Shown: positions 1 through 12,109, counted from the stretch's first letter. The stretch: DNA of 64,000 nucleotides from Rhizophagus irregularis (GCF_026210795.1 NC_089441.1:2852001-2916000), one strand, 5' to 3'. Notes: a model not told the origin generated them from the letters alone. A program made the numbers and translations.

Positions 1-33
1 TAAAATTTATAAATTGTATATGAAAAAGGGTTT

Positions 34-327
34 AAAATTTGTGCGCACCTGCGCATGTGCGCACCCCCATGGATATATTATATATAAAAGTCAAAAATGA
101 CATTCTAAACCCTTCATGGCTCATTAAGTAAAGTTGTAGAATGGGCAAAAATACGCATAATAAATAAATTTTAAGGCTCTATAATATGTACGTGAGAGTT
201 GCGGTATGAATATTTAAAAAAATCGAGATTTTACTAAAGTCACGTGATAATTGATGATTGACAAATTTACTATATAAAAATTACCAAAAATGGAGGGGTG
301 CGCATATGCGCGGGCGCGCACAAATTT
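34..327. repeat. GC-rich TIR element (MITE-like), about 294 bp
   Basis: Imperfect terminal inverted repeats of about 38 bp face each other at 34-72 and 290-328; both contain AAATTTGTGCGC followed by alternating GC/GT steps and a run of C. The interior is AT-rich without an ORF. The arms are far more GC-rich than the surroundings and are mostly alternating purine-pyrimidine. The target-site duplication cannot be fixed because both flanks are T/A runs. A non-autonomous DNA transposon is the likeliest reading. Confidence 0.6.
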
Positions 328-1640
328 TATTTCCTATGAAAAATACCTCTTTTAATAATGAATTTTCTTTTATAACAAATTTTTTTTTAATATAACAAAA
401 TATTTTATGTAATTTGTGGTTTTATATTACAAAATACAATTATTATACAACAATATATTCTAATATACCAAAATTTTTCAGGTTATACCAGATTTTCCCA
501 TTATATTAATGAATATTCCTATAACGAAAGCCTGATTAACTCAGACATCCACTTCATTATATTAAGAGTTGACTGTATAGATTTTTTTTACTTTTTCAGT
601 TAAATAGATTTTAAATAAAGTTATGATACTATTAGTGATAAGACAGAATTTCACTTACTTTAATAAAGATTTTTAAAAATATAAGATAAATTTATATTAA
701 AAAAAAAAATTAAATCTCTTAATAGTTTAAAGTAAAATTATATATACAATAAATAAAGATCTTCAAATTTATAAGATAAAGTCAAAGTAATTCTTTAGTA
801 TTATAAAGTATATATTAAATATAGTAATGAATACAACATATTATTATATTACCATCAGATCTAATTTTTATAATATAAGTTATTTATTTAAATTGAAAAT
901 TTTATTTTTATTTTATTTTTTTTTTGGTTTATTTAAATCAAAATTTTTGTTTTTTTTTGATTTGTTTAAACTAATAATTATTTAAATAAACAAAATTTCC
1001 ATTTTTGCACATTAAATTAAAAGCTAAAAAAACTAAATAAACTTAATTAAATAAAATTTTTCTATTTTTTTTTTATTTATTTCAGTTTATTATTTATTTT
1101 TATTTTTTTTTTAATTTATTTAAATCAAAATTTTATTTATTTAAAAAACTCTTTTTTATTAAAGTTTTAAATAAATACTATTTTTATTATTTCTTTTTTT
1201 TAAAAGAATATTTCTAGTATTTTTTTTCTATTTTATCCCTTAAACTGTTTTGCAGCCAAATTTGCCTGCAATTTTGTTTTTTAATTAAAGACACTTTTAA
1301 TATCTTAAAATATTTTATTATATAAACCAATATTTTTTTAATAAATTTTATAGTATTTTCTAAGTAAAAATAAAAAAAAAGTTCAATTTGATTAATGATT
1401 TGTTAAAAGTAAATGATTGACAAATTATAATAAATAGTAGTTAAATTTTTCAAATTGAAATATCTTTTTATCCATTAACCCTAGAAATATAAAATTACCA
1501 CCATTTGATGCATTTTAATGAGAAGAATCTGATAGAAATAAAATTGTCCTTCTACAAATATTATGTAACAGTATAACTTATAAAATCTAAAAATTTATAA
1601 ATTAATATAACTTTTTATCTATCAATTTTAGAGTTATATG
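328..1640. other. Gene-free AT-rich filler
   Basis: No ORF, RNA gene or clear element end is visible. The stretch is dominated by T and A homopolymer runs and degenerate repeats of TTATTTAAATCAAAATTTT (near 928 and 1111). It probably consists of decayed repeats. Confidence 0.6.
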
Positions 1641-3018
1641 AGGACCCCGCTTACTTCTAATAAAGGTCTCCGGGCAAAATTTCAGATTTACTAGTAATTT
1701 TACCAACCTTTCTTATCTCATAATTTTACCATATATATATAGTGACCTTTTAAAATTATATTAAATTTTACCTTAGATTTTCAGAGACCTAAATTTTTTT
1801 AAATATTAAATAAACAAAATATTTTATAATCATTACAATAAATTTTAAAAATTTTTTATTTTTACTAAGTTTAATTCTTATTCTTTAAAGATAAATAACT
1901 TTTATTAGTAAAAAAAGTACTTTGAATTACAAAAATACTATAAAAAAAATCTTAAAGACACACATCTTTAACTTTACTTCGAAACTATTATTCACTTACT
2001 TTCTTTAAAAAAATCTAATTAATTTTTTTTTAAAAAAAATAAATTCGTAATTGGTATTATTATGAAAAAATGCTCGTACCCCATAAGTATTAATCCAACT
2101 GCTATGAAAATATTTATCTAAATATTTTCGACCTTGCCGAACAACTTTACTTAAGCATGAAAAAGTGATTTCATTTGACCAAAGTGCCCAAATTACGCCC
2201 TATAATCACTGATCGGGAAAATAAAAAAAAATTAAAAGTGCGAAAATTGCTCGTATTCCGTAAATATTAAACTGATTCTTATGAAAATTAATATTCAGGT
2301 AGTTTCGATCTCGCCGAACAATATTACTTAAGCTTAAAAAGGTGATTTCATTTGACTAAAATGCCCAAATTACGCTCCGAATTTAATAAACAAAAAACGT
2401 AAATTTTAAGTTAATATTAAAATAAAAAAATGCTCGTATGCAATAAATATTACTCCAACTGCTATAAAAATTCAAATATAAGTAGTTCGACCTTACTAAA
2501 CAACTTTCTTAGATAGTAAAATATGATTTGATTTAACCAAAGTACTGAAATTAAATTCTGAAGTTGCTAATTGCTGTACGAATTTTTATATTTTAAAAGC
2601 TAATTTTTGTAATAATTTTCAAAAAGATAGTGCTAATGCAAATAAAATTAAAAATATAAAATGGTTTTTACAAGTATAAAGAAGAGAATAAATTTTTTAT
2701 TTTGAGAAAAAATTATAAAACGTATATTACCAAATATTGTAATAATTGTTGTACAATATTTCAAATTAGTATATATAAGGTAAATATTAAATTTTATATA
2801 CAATTTTACCTTATTATTTACCGAAACATTTGTAAACTTATATTTGATTTTACCTTATAAAACCGGAAACCTATTTTAACTTTACCTTACATATCCGGAG
2901 ACCTTTATTTGTCATATATATAATTTTACCTTTATCTATTAAGAGACCTAAAATTTTTTTTTAATATAAATTTTACCTTATATTTTTGGAGACCTCTATT
3001 AGAAGTAAGCGGGGTCCT
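1641..3018. mobile_element. Non-autonomous DNA transposon, 31-bp TIRs, 8-bp TSD
   Basis: The ends are inverted copies: the left starts AGGACCCCGCTTACTTCTAA and the right, reverse complemented, matches over 31 bp with one mismatch. Direct repeats GTTATATG flank both sides (1633-1640 and 3019-3026), an 8-bp TSD of hAT-like size. Inside each end, copies of a motif resembling TTTACCTTATA...CCGGAGACCT recur as subterminal repeats. The centre holds a three-copy tandem array (2065-2575). No transposase ORF remains, so it would depend on an enzyme supplied elsewhere. Confidence 0.8.
2065..2575. repeat. Tandem array, 3 diverged copies of a ~180-bp unit
   Basis: Three copies start at TGCTCGTA or TGCTCGTATT near 2071, 2248 and 2431, so the period is 177-183 bp. 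Each contains a shared core resembling TTCGACCTTGCCGAACAA, then GTGATTTCATTTGAC and GCCCAAATTACGC. The third copy is the most diverged. The array lies wholly inside the TIR element at 1641-3018. Confidence 0.75.
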
Positions 3019-3026
3019 GTTATATG

Positions 3027-5038
3027 ATTTTATTACTATTAAATGCGTCTTAATAAGAGGAATTTAACAAATATAATTTCATCTTTCTATGATCACTAGA
3101 TCTTAAGATATTTTAAAAATTCAAAAATTTTTAAAATTAATTTTAACCCCTACAGTTTAAGAGATAGGTTTTTGTATTTCAAGTTTCCAATTATAAAAAG
3201 GTAAATTTTACAGTATTTTTACTGTAAAACTTTTTTTTTGTTTTTTTTATTATTAAAAAAGTTATTTAACTATTTTAAAGTTTTATTTTTTTTTTATTTT
3301 ATAGAAATAGACTTTAACCTTAATTTTAACATAGCAATAAATATTAAATTCATTAACTAGACTTTAATCTTGAGGTTGAATTTAATGAATTATTATTTAT
3401 ATTTATTATATTATTATAATGTAAAATATAAATGATATGTATATGCAATACATATATTTAAAAAAAATATCTAAGTTAATTAAAAAATCTATCTTTAGAA
3501 AATACTATCATAATAAAGATTAAATTAGCATTTTTTGTAATATTAAAATAGGATTTAGTTTATTTGAGTTTTTAGAATTTGCAAAAATAACAGATATATC
3601 TGTACAGTAAATCTATAAAAAAAGGATTTCATATATGCCGATTTTCAGAATTAGTCTAAATTAAGATTTTTATAAAAATTTAATATTTTAGTAAGATTAA
3701 CATTACACAAATCTAAATTAAATATGTGTTGCATATTTACATAACTCAGATTTAATAAAAAATAAAAAAATTTTTTTAATCAATATTTAAAAATAACGGT
3801 AATAACTACTTCTTTTATCCCATCACTGCCCGTCACTTTTCCATCATTTTTCTATTCACTTTTATTAAATGTGACAAAAAAGTTTATAAGCATATATAGC
3901 AGTTATTTTTAAGTGGTAAGTAAACGAAAAAACTTAATATTTTATATATATAGATAAGACATATTTTTTCATAATTCTTAGCTTTAATTTATTGTTTTTT
4001 CTTTGTAAAAAATACATGCAAATAAAAAATAATTATGATGTAAAATAGTTGTAAAATGAATAATAAGATATTTTTTTTTTAAAATAACTAATTATATATT
4101 TGTTTTTTCATATCCGCTGATTTGCAGAATTTGCCAATCATCAGTTATGTAGTGCAGTACTGATTAAAATCGATCAAAACCTGTTCCTACGTAAGAAAAA
4201 ATGTCAAAAAATATATAAAAAAAACTTTTAAGACCTCTCCCAAAATATTTATCTCTTTAACCTGAAGCCAGTAGAAGGAGTTTCTAAAAAAAAAAAGGAA
4301 AAAAATATTATAAAGTTAGTTTATTAAAAAAAAATAAAAGAAAAACTTTACAAAATTCAGAATATTTAATGATTTAACGAAAAAAAATTAACTGAAAAAT
4401 AATATAAATTTTAATTAAACAACTAATCAATACATAATCTAAATTCGCTAAAATATCGTTATTAATATTTAGAGTTATTTATTTATTGAAAAGATTTTTT
4501 TGAATGATTTTGCTTTCTAAATAAATTTTTTTTATAAACTATAAAAAAAAAATAAAAAAACAGCTCCAAGTTGTATCTAATATAAAATAATTACAAATAT
4601 ACTTGCAAAAATTCTCAACTTACTTGATGTAAAAACTGTTTGAAAAGTTGATGGGAAGTTGATGGGAAGTTTAATAGGGAATTTACAAAAGAAAAAAATT
4701 TTTTTAATGCTACTTTTTGTTGAAGTAATTTCTTAATATCTGTCATATAATCATATAGCACAAGTGTGATCATTTTTGCAAAACTTAATTTACCTAATTT
4801 TTATTAAATTATTGTCAAATTCCTTAATTTAGACAAATTTTGTTAATTTCGCAGATCGGCAGATATGTATCTTTTAAAATTATTTTATTAGATTTATTTT
4901 ATTAAAATCCTTAAATGGCAAATAAAATCTTTTAAATAAAGTAAAAGAATTTGGGATTCTCTTATGAAAGTATTTTTTGGTAAGAAATAAAATTTTCAGA
5001 TCAGATTTTATGCAGGTGATAAAATTGTGTATTATTAT
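3027..5038. other. Gene-free AT-rich filler
   Basis: No convincing coding or RNA feature. Short ORFs near the right edge have no coding character and partly overlap a MITE. Homopolymer and dinucleotide tracts dominate. Confidence 0.6.
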
Positions 5039-5046
5039 TCCTGAAG

Positions 5047-5223
5047 TATACATGCTACCCAAATTATTTTGGGCTGCCGTAATTATAAGTAAAATCCCAA
5101 ATTCAATTATGATATCCTAAATTATTTTGGCATTTTATATAGTAAATTATATATAAATTGCATGAATTACGACATTCCAAATTATAATTATGGCATTCCA
5201 AAATAATTTGGGCAGCATGTATA
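5047..5223. mobile_element. MITE, 177 bp, 8-bp TSD
   Basis: The ends TATACATGCTACCCAAATTA and its near-perfect inverse at 5199-5223 form TIRs of about 25 bp. The flanks TCCTGAAG (5039-5046) and TCCTGGAG (5224-5231) are direct repeats with one mismatch, consistent with an 8-bp TSD. The interior repeats the ATTCCAAATTATAATT theme. No coding capacity. hAT-like by TSD size only. Confidence 0.7.
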
Positions 5224-5254
5224 TCCTGGAGATATGTTAACATCATCATTTTAC

Positions 5255-5880
5255 ATTCATTTGAAAGCTGAGAATTTGCTCTATCATAAGAATCAAAGAT
5301 CAGAAAAATTAGATTACTGGATAAGGTGTAATTAACGATCAAATCAAATCAAATTTAAAAATTAAAAATAAATATATTGGATGTAATTATTCACAATCCA
5401 GTGATTCAATTCATTCAATTTTAGGCTTATTAGATAGACCTCAATTTTCTTTTTCAAATGAATATAATTTCATTCATGTAGCTTACATCTACAAGTATTT
5501 AATAAATTTTTTTATATCAGATTTTATCAAATTTATAAAATTTTATATTAATAATATAATTGATGATTCCTGAACATCTACATATATTAAACGAATTATT
5601 TTAAATTTATTTTAAAGATAAAAGTTGGCATTACCTTAGGGAGCAAAGATTATTCAAATTGAATTACTACATGTGAAGTAATTAATGATCAAATATAGAT
5701 AAAATTCAATAAATATACTGAATGTGATTACTGAACAACTAGTAATTCAATTTACTTAATTTTAGATTCATTAGATAAATCTCAATTTTCTCTTTCAAAT
5801 GAATGTAAATTTATTTGTATAGCATATTTTTACAAAGAATTATCAATAATTTTGTCATAAGAGTTATATTTGATCTTTTA
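5255..5880. repeat. Diverged direct duplication, two copies of ~310 bp
   Basis: Segments around 5255-5570 and 5610-5880 share, in the same order, a GTAATTAAYGATCAAAT motif, an AATATATTGGATGTAATTA-like block, a TTCAATTTTAG block and CTCAATTTTCTYTTTCAAATG. They diverge by substitutions and small indels. No gene is present; it looks like an old local tandem duplication. Confidence 0.55.
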
Positions 5881-6293
5881 AATTTTAATAATATCTTATT
5901 AAAAAAAAATTAAAAATTATATAATTAATTAGTTTTTTTTGCATTATTTAGTATAAATTTATTATTCTTATATAAATGATAATTTATATTTGCTTTAATA
6001 AAATTATTTTTGTGTAAAAAAATTAGATTCCAAGAATCAGCCCATATGTTTTAATATTTAATTTAAAAAATGTACTAATATTTTTTCTTTATTTTATAAA
6101 AATTGTTAAAATAATATATTCTGTTTATTATAATATATTACATTTATAAATATGATTATGATTACATTTAATATAGATGTTATAATATTTGGCAATTCAA
6201 ATTTTAATTTACAAAAATATATAATATACAATAATGAGCATAAATACAATACAATAAATAAATAAAAAACTTCTATAATAATTAATAAATAAA
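5881..6293. other. Gene-free AT-rich spacer with a recurring 16-mer
   Basis: No coding feature seen. It contains AATCAGCCCATATGTT at 6035-6050, a motif that recurs at 10655, 13338 (inverted), 14378 and 15412. Confidence 0.5.
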
Positions 6294-6295
6294 TA

Positions 6296-7300
6296 CAGTC
6301 ATCCTTCCGTATAGTCTAAACATGAGGCCCAAAACCTCTGAGAGAATTTCTAAAAGTTTCAGGTTTTGAAATATATGAATCAAAACCTCACCTGAAACCT
6401 TAAACAAGTTTCGAAACCCTAAATAAATCCCAAAATTCGAAATTAATTTCGGTTATCTTGAAACTAATCCTGATATTCCAAACTCATTGATTGGATAATT
6501 ACGTAGCAATTTAAATAATTAATAGATCAATATTTAATATATCGTGTTTGATAACCATTTTTACTTTTTACATTCAAGCCTTTGGCTGTCTCACATTAAT
6601 TCACCTGATATAGTTTTTCTTTGAATTTTATTAATTTTCATTCTTCTTTTAATATAGATATCATTTCCCTAGTATAGTTTTTACTCCTTACTATGTTATG
6701 GACTAGCAGGCCATGCCTTCTCGTTTTGAGAATAACTGAAAAGGTGGGCAGCTTCTCAAGTGGAAGTTTTATGCAATTATATATTTTGATTAGTATTCAT
6801 ATTTTATTATGTAATGTCTTAAATCTCTTGTATGACAGTTTATCTATAACATAAAAATAAAAAATAAAAATAAAAATGTTTGGACTTAATTGAGAAGTCT
6901 TTTTAATAAAATGTCAGATAGTAATTCAATATTGTTATAATTTTAGTTATTTTAATAAAAATTAATTAAGTAAATTAATAGGTTTCAGTTATATTTCGGT
7001 ATATAAAAGTTTTGGGAATTTTGGGTCAGTTTTGGGTTTTGAGTTTTGGGAAAAAACACCCATCCCGAAACTAAGTTTCAGTATATACCAAAATCTAAAG
7101 GGTTTCAGAAGGTTTTGGTTTTAGGCTCCATATTTAGTATAGTCACCCCCTATATAATCACAACTTCCTTATAAGCATATTTCAAGTTACTAATAAACTT
7201 ATTAAAAAAACCTTCCCTTTAATCACATCATATATAATTTTTATAGTCACACCATTTTTTTTTTGGTCTTGAAGGGTATGACTATATGGAAGAATAACTG
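6296..7300. mobile_element. TA-flanked MITE (mariner-like ends), split by a nested insertion
   Basis: The left end CAGTCATCCTTCCGTATAGT and the right end, reverse complemented CAGTTATTCTTCCATATAGT, are TIRs directly bordered by TA on both sides (6294-6295 and 7301-7302), as in Tc1/mariner-type insertions. Removing 6316-7143 joins the left end to CACCCCC, matching the right TIR, which continues CATACCC. The original element was therefore about 177 bp. No transposase is encoded. Confidence 0.8.
6316..7137. mobile_element. 822-bp TIR element nested in a MITE
   Basis: The ends are CTAAACATGAGGCCCAAAAC and, inverted, CTAAATATGGAGCCTAAAAC. The hexamer TATAGT is duplicated on both sides (6310-6315 and 7138-7143). 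Subterminal regions are packed with short permutations of GTTTCAGGTTTTGAAA and AACCTGAAACC in both orientations. No ORF of note. The 6-bp TSD does not by itself assign a superfamily. Confidence 0.7.
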
Positions 7301-7302
7301 TA

Positions 7303-7917
7303 TTATTAAACTATTATAAAATGGTTTAAAAAAAGGTCTATTTAACTTTAGTGCAGTTATTAAGATAGTACTCCTTTATATGGTTTAAGTATAATGAAAT
7401 TATAGCATTAATTACAGAAATTAAAAGAATTTTATTATATTAATAATATGAAAATATAAAGATTAAAGTATGGTAAATAAGTACTTTTTGGAAATAACTT
7501 TTATTTTTACTTCAAAGAAGTATTATATTTCTCTGCAAAAGTATAAAAAAAAAAGTAGCTGAATTTATTTTTATCATTTATATCTAAGTACTTAAAGTTA
7601 TTTAATAGAAATTTATATTTTTTCAAAGTGATCAAAATTTACAAATTTCAGACAATTTTAAAATAATTAAAATATTAAGAACTCATTATTAATAATCCTG
7701 TAGAACTGAAAAGATACTTTAAAAAACTGCATAAAGACTTTTTCTAATATAGGTTTAATACATTTACAATATTTATATATTCTATATTTAATAGCAAAGT
7801 AGCTATTTTTCAATAGTTTTTTAATAAAATACTAAAAAATTTTTTATGAAAAAATAGTTAATGTGATTATTAAAAAAAATTCTCTGAATATTAAATATAA
7901 GAAAAAATGTATTTGTA
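7303..7917. other. Gene-free AT-rich spacer
   Basis: No ORF, RNA or element end recognised between two TA-flanked MITEs. Confidence 0.5.
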
Positions 7918-8219
7918 ACAGCCTGTTATATATCTTATTTGTAACATCCTTTTTTTATTTTTTTTTAATAATAAATTTAATGTGTTTCACAAATAAAATT
8001 TTTATATGCAAAATTTAATTTGAAAAACTTTTACTTAATGTATTTAAGACAGTTTCATAGACAAAATTTTAAGTTATAAGCAGTTTCTTGAAATTTTTTA
8101 AAAAATTCTTTTGTCTTAGTTACACAACTGATCTTTTGTTTTTGTTTACATTACGCCTGATCTTAAATTTTAATTGGATAAAATTGGGGTTATTACAAAT
8201 AAGATGCGTAACAGGCTGT
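7918..8219. mobile_element. TA-flanked MITE, ~302 bp
   Basis: The left end ACAGCCTGTTATATATCTTA and the inverted right end ACAGCCTGTTACGCATCTTA match over about 33 bp, and both borders carry TA (7916-7917, 8220-8221). The terminal AACAGCCTGTT is itself nearly palindromic. No ORF inside. Confidence 0.7.
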
Positions 8220-8420
8220 TATAATTAGATTTATCCTAAATATAATACCTATTTATATAAGATTTATAATAAAAAGTATAATTAAAATTCTTTTAGTTTT
8301 AGCCAAGATTTTAGTTTTAGATTTCAGCTAGTTTTAGTTTCAAAACTTTTTTCAAATCTAAAATTCTGGCCAAAATTCAAATTAACTGATTTAATTTAAA
8401 TTTTTTTTTACATTCTATTA

Positions 8421-8882
8421 TAAATATTTCTTTTAAATTAATATAATTCTTAGCACTTACTATATATGTTAAAAATTTATATCTTAACTTAAAACGTAAA
8501 TATCTCCAGATCCAGTGATCTAATTGGCAAGCTCTTTTTTCGTTCATATAGACCAGATCAAGGGCTTTCCAAAAAGCCTAAATTTATACAAAATAGATCA
8601 GTGGATTCCAAGATATTTGCATTTAAGCAAGTTAAAAAGTTCATACCTCAACTTTAAACGTAAATATCTCCAGATCTAATGATTCAATCGGTAAGCTCTT
8701 TTTTTGCCTATAAAGTTCAGAACAAGAGCTTTCCAACGAGCCTAAAATTATAGAAAACGAATCAGTGAATCTTGATAAATTTGTGTTTAAAGATGGTAAT
8801 ACAAACTCTGACATAAAATAATTATTTTTATTGTTTGAAAATATTTATTATGGTACTATCTTTTATATGATATTTTTATTAT
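8421..8882. repeat. Left half of duplicated segment (copy 1), with internal ~165-bp tandem repeat
   Basis: Matches 13475-13936 base by base with scattered substitutions. Within it, a unit beginning ACGTAAATATCTCCAGATC is repeated twice (near 8494 and 8659). Each unit contains AAGCTCTTTTTT and GGGCTTTCC-like cores. No stable ORF; short ORFs on the minus strand differ between the copies. Confidence 0.8.
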
Positions 8883-10371
8883 GGTTACAGTACGATTTTC
8901 TGAATGCCTTTTTCCTGAATATATCTTTTCCCAAAGTCATTTACCTGAATGCCAATTTTCTGAACTGAACATTTTCTTGAAATATACAATTTACCCAGAA
9001 TATTTATTTCGCAGAATGCCCATTTCCTGAAGTCTAATTTCCCAAACCCTAAATCCCAATATCCTGAATCCCAATATCCCGAATTCAAATATCCTTAATT
9101 CTAATATTCTGAATTCTAATATTCCGAATGGACAATTTCTTTAATTATATAATAAACTGTATATTTTCGTATGATTTATAAATAAACTATATAATAAATT
9201 TAAAAAATAAAGAACTATTAATAACTATAAGTTTTATTATTCAAATATACAGTATTCATAAGCAGATATAATCACAGGTCGAAATGCTAAAAATCGGCAA
9301 AAAAAATGGCGTGAAAAGCAGTGGCTATTCTTGGCTATTCTTGGCTATTCTTGGCTATTCTTGGATATTCTTAGCTATTTTTGGCTATTTGCGAATTAAC
9401 CTATACTATTTGTAAATAGTTTATATAAATTTGCGAATAGTTTATGCAATTCTAGCCATTTTTTTTGCCTGTTTTTGGTCATTCGACGTGTGAATGTTAA
9501 CAATTGTAAAAAATTTTTTAAGTACTGATTATTAAAGACTGTTAAAATTCGATTTTCATGATCTATTAAATGCTTGCGTTTGTATGGTAAAGGTTCTTCA
9601 CAAAGAATACTTTCTGCTAGCAAATGAATTTGATGTTGCTCTTTGCACATCTCTGCTATAATTGTATAAATGCCGACATGTTATATGTAATTTGGTGAGT
9701 GGCTTTTTCAAGCATCTCTTACCTGTACAAGTATTACAATCAATTAAAGTAAATATAAAGTAAACATACTAAAACAATATACAATCAATTAGAAAATATT
9801 ACATTTTTAGCTAATAAAATTTTTCTCCAATCTACTGAGTTTAAGTACTTGATAATATTTTCCTAAACATCAAGTAAATATAATTAATTTGCATTTTAAG
9901 AGAAAAAGATTTGGTACAGATATAAATTTCAAATAGATACTTTGATTGAATAATAAAATCTACTCGCTTTTGCATTATTTATTTTAAGTATTTGTTTTAA
10001 TACAAGTTATTACATATTATATTTATATACATTATATATAATTTATTGATTAGTATACTAAATAAAATAAAGGTTGAGTTTATGAAATTAATAATTCTAA
10101 TTTATGATGTAAAATTATACAAAATAATATTAAATTCAGTAAAATGTCTATTCAGAATATTAGAGTTTATGATATTGGAATTTTGGATAAAATAATTCAA
10201 GATAAAAGAATTCGGGAAATTGGATGTTTCCAGAAATTGAGATTCAGGAAATTGGCATTCGGTAAAATGGAGTTTCAGGAAATGATCAATTTCTAGAAAT
10301 AGGCATTCAAAAAATTGGATCGGAAAAAGGTATATTCAGAAAAATGGTATTCAGAAAATGGTTTGACAAGG
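8883..10371. mobile_element. 1489-bp DNA element with 9-bp TSD and iterated terminal repeats
   Basis: It interrupts the duplicated segment: TTTTATTAT occurs at 8874-8882 and 10372-10380 but once at 13928-13936 in the uninterrupted copy, giving a 9-bp TSD as in many Mutator-like elements. About 250 bp at each end consist of inverted arrays of motifs such as ATTTTCTGAATGCC and ATTTCCTGAAT. The interior has a 10-bp phased repeat and one 84-codon minus-strand ORF (9396-9650) without recognisable domains. The outermost bases of the two ends match poorly, so the superfamily is uncertain. Confidence 0.75.
9321..9390. repeat. 10-bp phased tandem repeat, 7 units
   Basis: Seven consecutive units of TTGGCTATTC or one- to two-base variants, exactly in 10-base register. 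The array lies inside the 1489-bp element. Confidence 0.9.
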
Positions 10372-10380
10372 TTTTATTAT

Positions 10381-10690
10381 ACTTTTATAAACATTTATAG
10401 CTATTAAGGCTATAAAATTTTTATTTTACTTTATATTTTATTAAAATATACTTACTTTTTAATAATATATGTTAAAAATTCCATATATACAACTTTTTTA
10501 CATTTAATAATTTAAGTTTCACAAATATAAATTTTTGTTCAATTTATTATTTAGTCAAGTGATTATCAATCAGATGATTTTTTGGTATTACAAAACAATT
10601 TTGAGTAACAAAAATTGTGAAAATCAATTAATAACTCTTTTTAATGCAGGGTAAACAAATCAGCACATATGTATTAACTAATATTAGTTT
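10381..10690. repeat. Right half of duplicated segment (copy 1); unfilled sites
   Basis: Continues copy 1 after the 1489-bp element and matches 13937-14026, 14186-14396 and 15430-15440 in order. It lacks both the MITE and the SINE-like insertion of copy 2, so it serves as the empty-site reference. It contains CAAATCAGCACATATG at 10657-10672. Confidence 0.75.
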
Positions 10691-11328
10691 TATAAGAAGT
10701 CTAATTCTTTACAACTTTATCAAAACCCTACATTTTCCATTTACTTATAATAAAAGTTACTGTAAAAAATTGGCCTTTTACTAATAGTTTTTACAGAACT
10801 CAGAAATATATATATAGGGGTCAGATAGTGAAAAATATTTTTACTATAAGCTGTATACAAAGACTTTTATATGAGTAATATGTATAATGATTGATACCTG
10901 ATATTGAAAATCCTGCAAAAATACACAAATAAAATTTCAGACATTAAGTTATTAATTATTTTATCATGGCTTTTATATTATTTATAAACCCAAATACTAA
11001 TATGAAAAAATAGAATTTACCATTTTTTTAATAATATTTTTTTAAAATTTCACTTTTTAACCCTTAGAAATTTTTTTAATTAATATTAAATATTACAATG
11101 TGATTAATTAAATAAGTACGTACAGTAAATATAATATATATATAAGATTAGCCAAATTTAGGCCAAAAATATGCAAACTAATTTTTTACATATAAAAATT
11201 TTGATAAAAAATATGCAATCTTGATAACCTAACTATAAATGAAAAATTCTAAAATTGTACGCAAATTAAAACTTTATTCTATCTAATTTCACCATGATGG
11301 TGACACATCTGTATATCCTACTCCTATA
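10691..11328. other. Gene-free AT-rich spacer
   Basis: No convincing feature; homopolymers and short AT repeats only. Confidence 0.5.
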
Positions 11329-11330
11329 TA

Positions 11331-12107
11331 CAGTAACACTTCCATAAGTGCATTCTCTATAAGTGCACATCTTCTCTATATTAAGGTTAGCCTAAACCTC
11401 TCCAAAATTCTACAATTAGTTTCTCCAAAATTTTACTATAGTTTTATTATAGTTTTGGTAAGGTTTCGGCAGTTTCAGCATTTATAATAAATTTCGTCAT
11501 ATTTCACTTTTTTCCAGAGTTTCGCCAACTTTTTAATAAGACTTTCATATAGTTTTGGCAAATTTTTGGCATTTCGGCATTTCGCCAACTTGCCAAAACC
11601 CCCTAGTTTCTCCAGCAACCTTACTCTATATGCACTCAATAGTTTAGTCCTAAGCTTGAAATTTAGAGCTAAGTGCATTCCCCCTATGTTCTACACGTAC
11701 AAGTGATTTTGAATCTTGGGTATATTAAAATACCCTCTATAAATGCATTCACATGACTATTAACCAATTAGTGATGGCTGTTTAGTCACTATTAATTTTT
11801 TTTAAAAAAAGATAAATTTATTTTTTTTTAAATTAGACAAATTTATATTAGAAATTAGATAGTTCATAAAATATATTGGTTTTTATTGATTTAAAATGTA
11901 TTAAAAGTACTTTGAATTTAAATAGTTAAAAAGAAAACTTTAAATTAAAAGTTTTGTAAGATTTTTAATTGTCTATTTTTCTATTGGCTGTTCTTTAAAT
12001 GTACACCCTCCTTAAGTATTCTATTGGCTGTTCTTTAAATGTATATCCTTCCTAAATGTACATGTATAATCAGCCCTAAGATGTGTGCACTTATAGAGAT
12101 ATTACTG
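11331..12107. mobile_element. TA-flanked element with CAGTAA ends, 777 bp
   Basis: The left end CAGTAACACTTCCATAAGTG and the inverted right end CAGTAATATCTCTATAAGTG are bordered by TA (11329-11330, 12108-12109), as in Tc1/mariner-type ends. Near the right end a ~40-bp unit containing TATTGGCTGTTCTTTAAATG is repeated twice. Bases about 11395-11650 (CTCCAAAATT and GTTTCGGCA-type sequence) look foreign and may be a nested insertion. The 67-codon minus-strand ORF there has no recognisable domain. Confidence 0.65.
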
Positions 12108-12109
12108 TA

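Noticed and set aside
2065-2575. CRISPR-like array
   Set aside because: Units are about 180 bp, diverged and contiguous, without short repeats separated by unique spacers; this is a eukaryotic tandem repeat.
9396-9650. 84-codon minus-strand ORF inside the 1489-bp element
   Set aside because: No transposase motif; too short and compositionally plain to call a gene.
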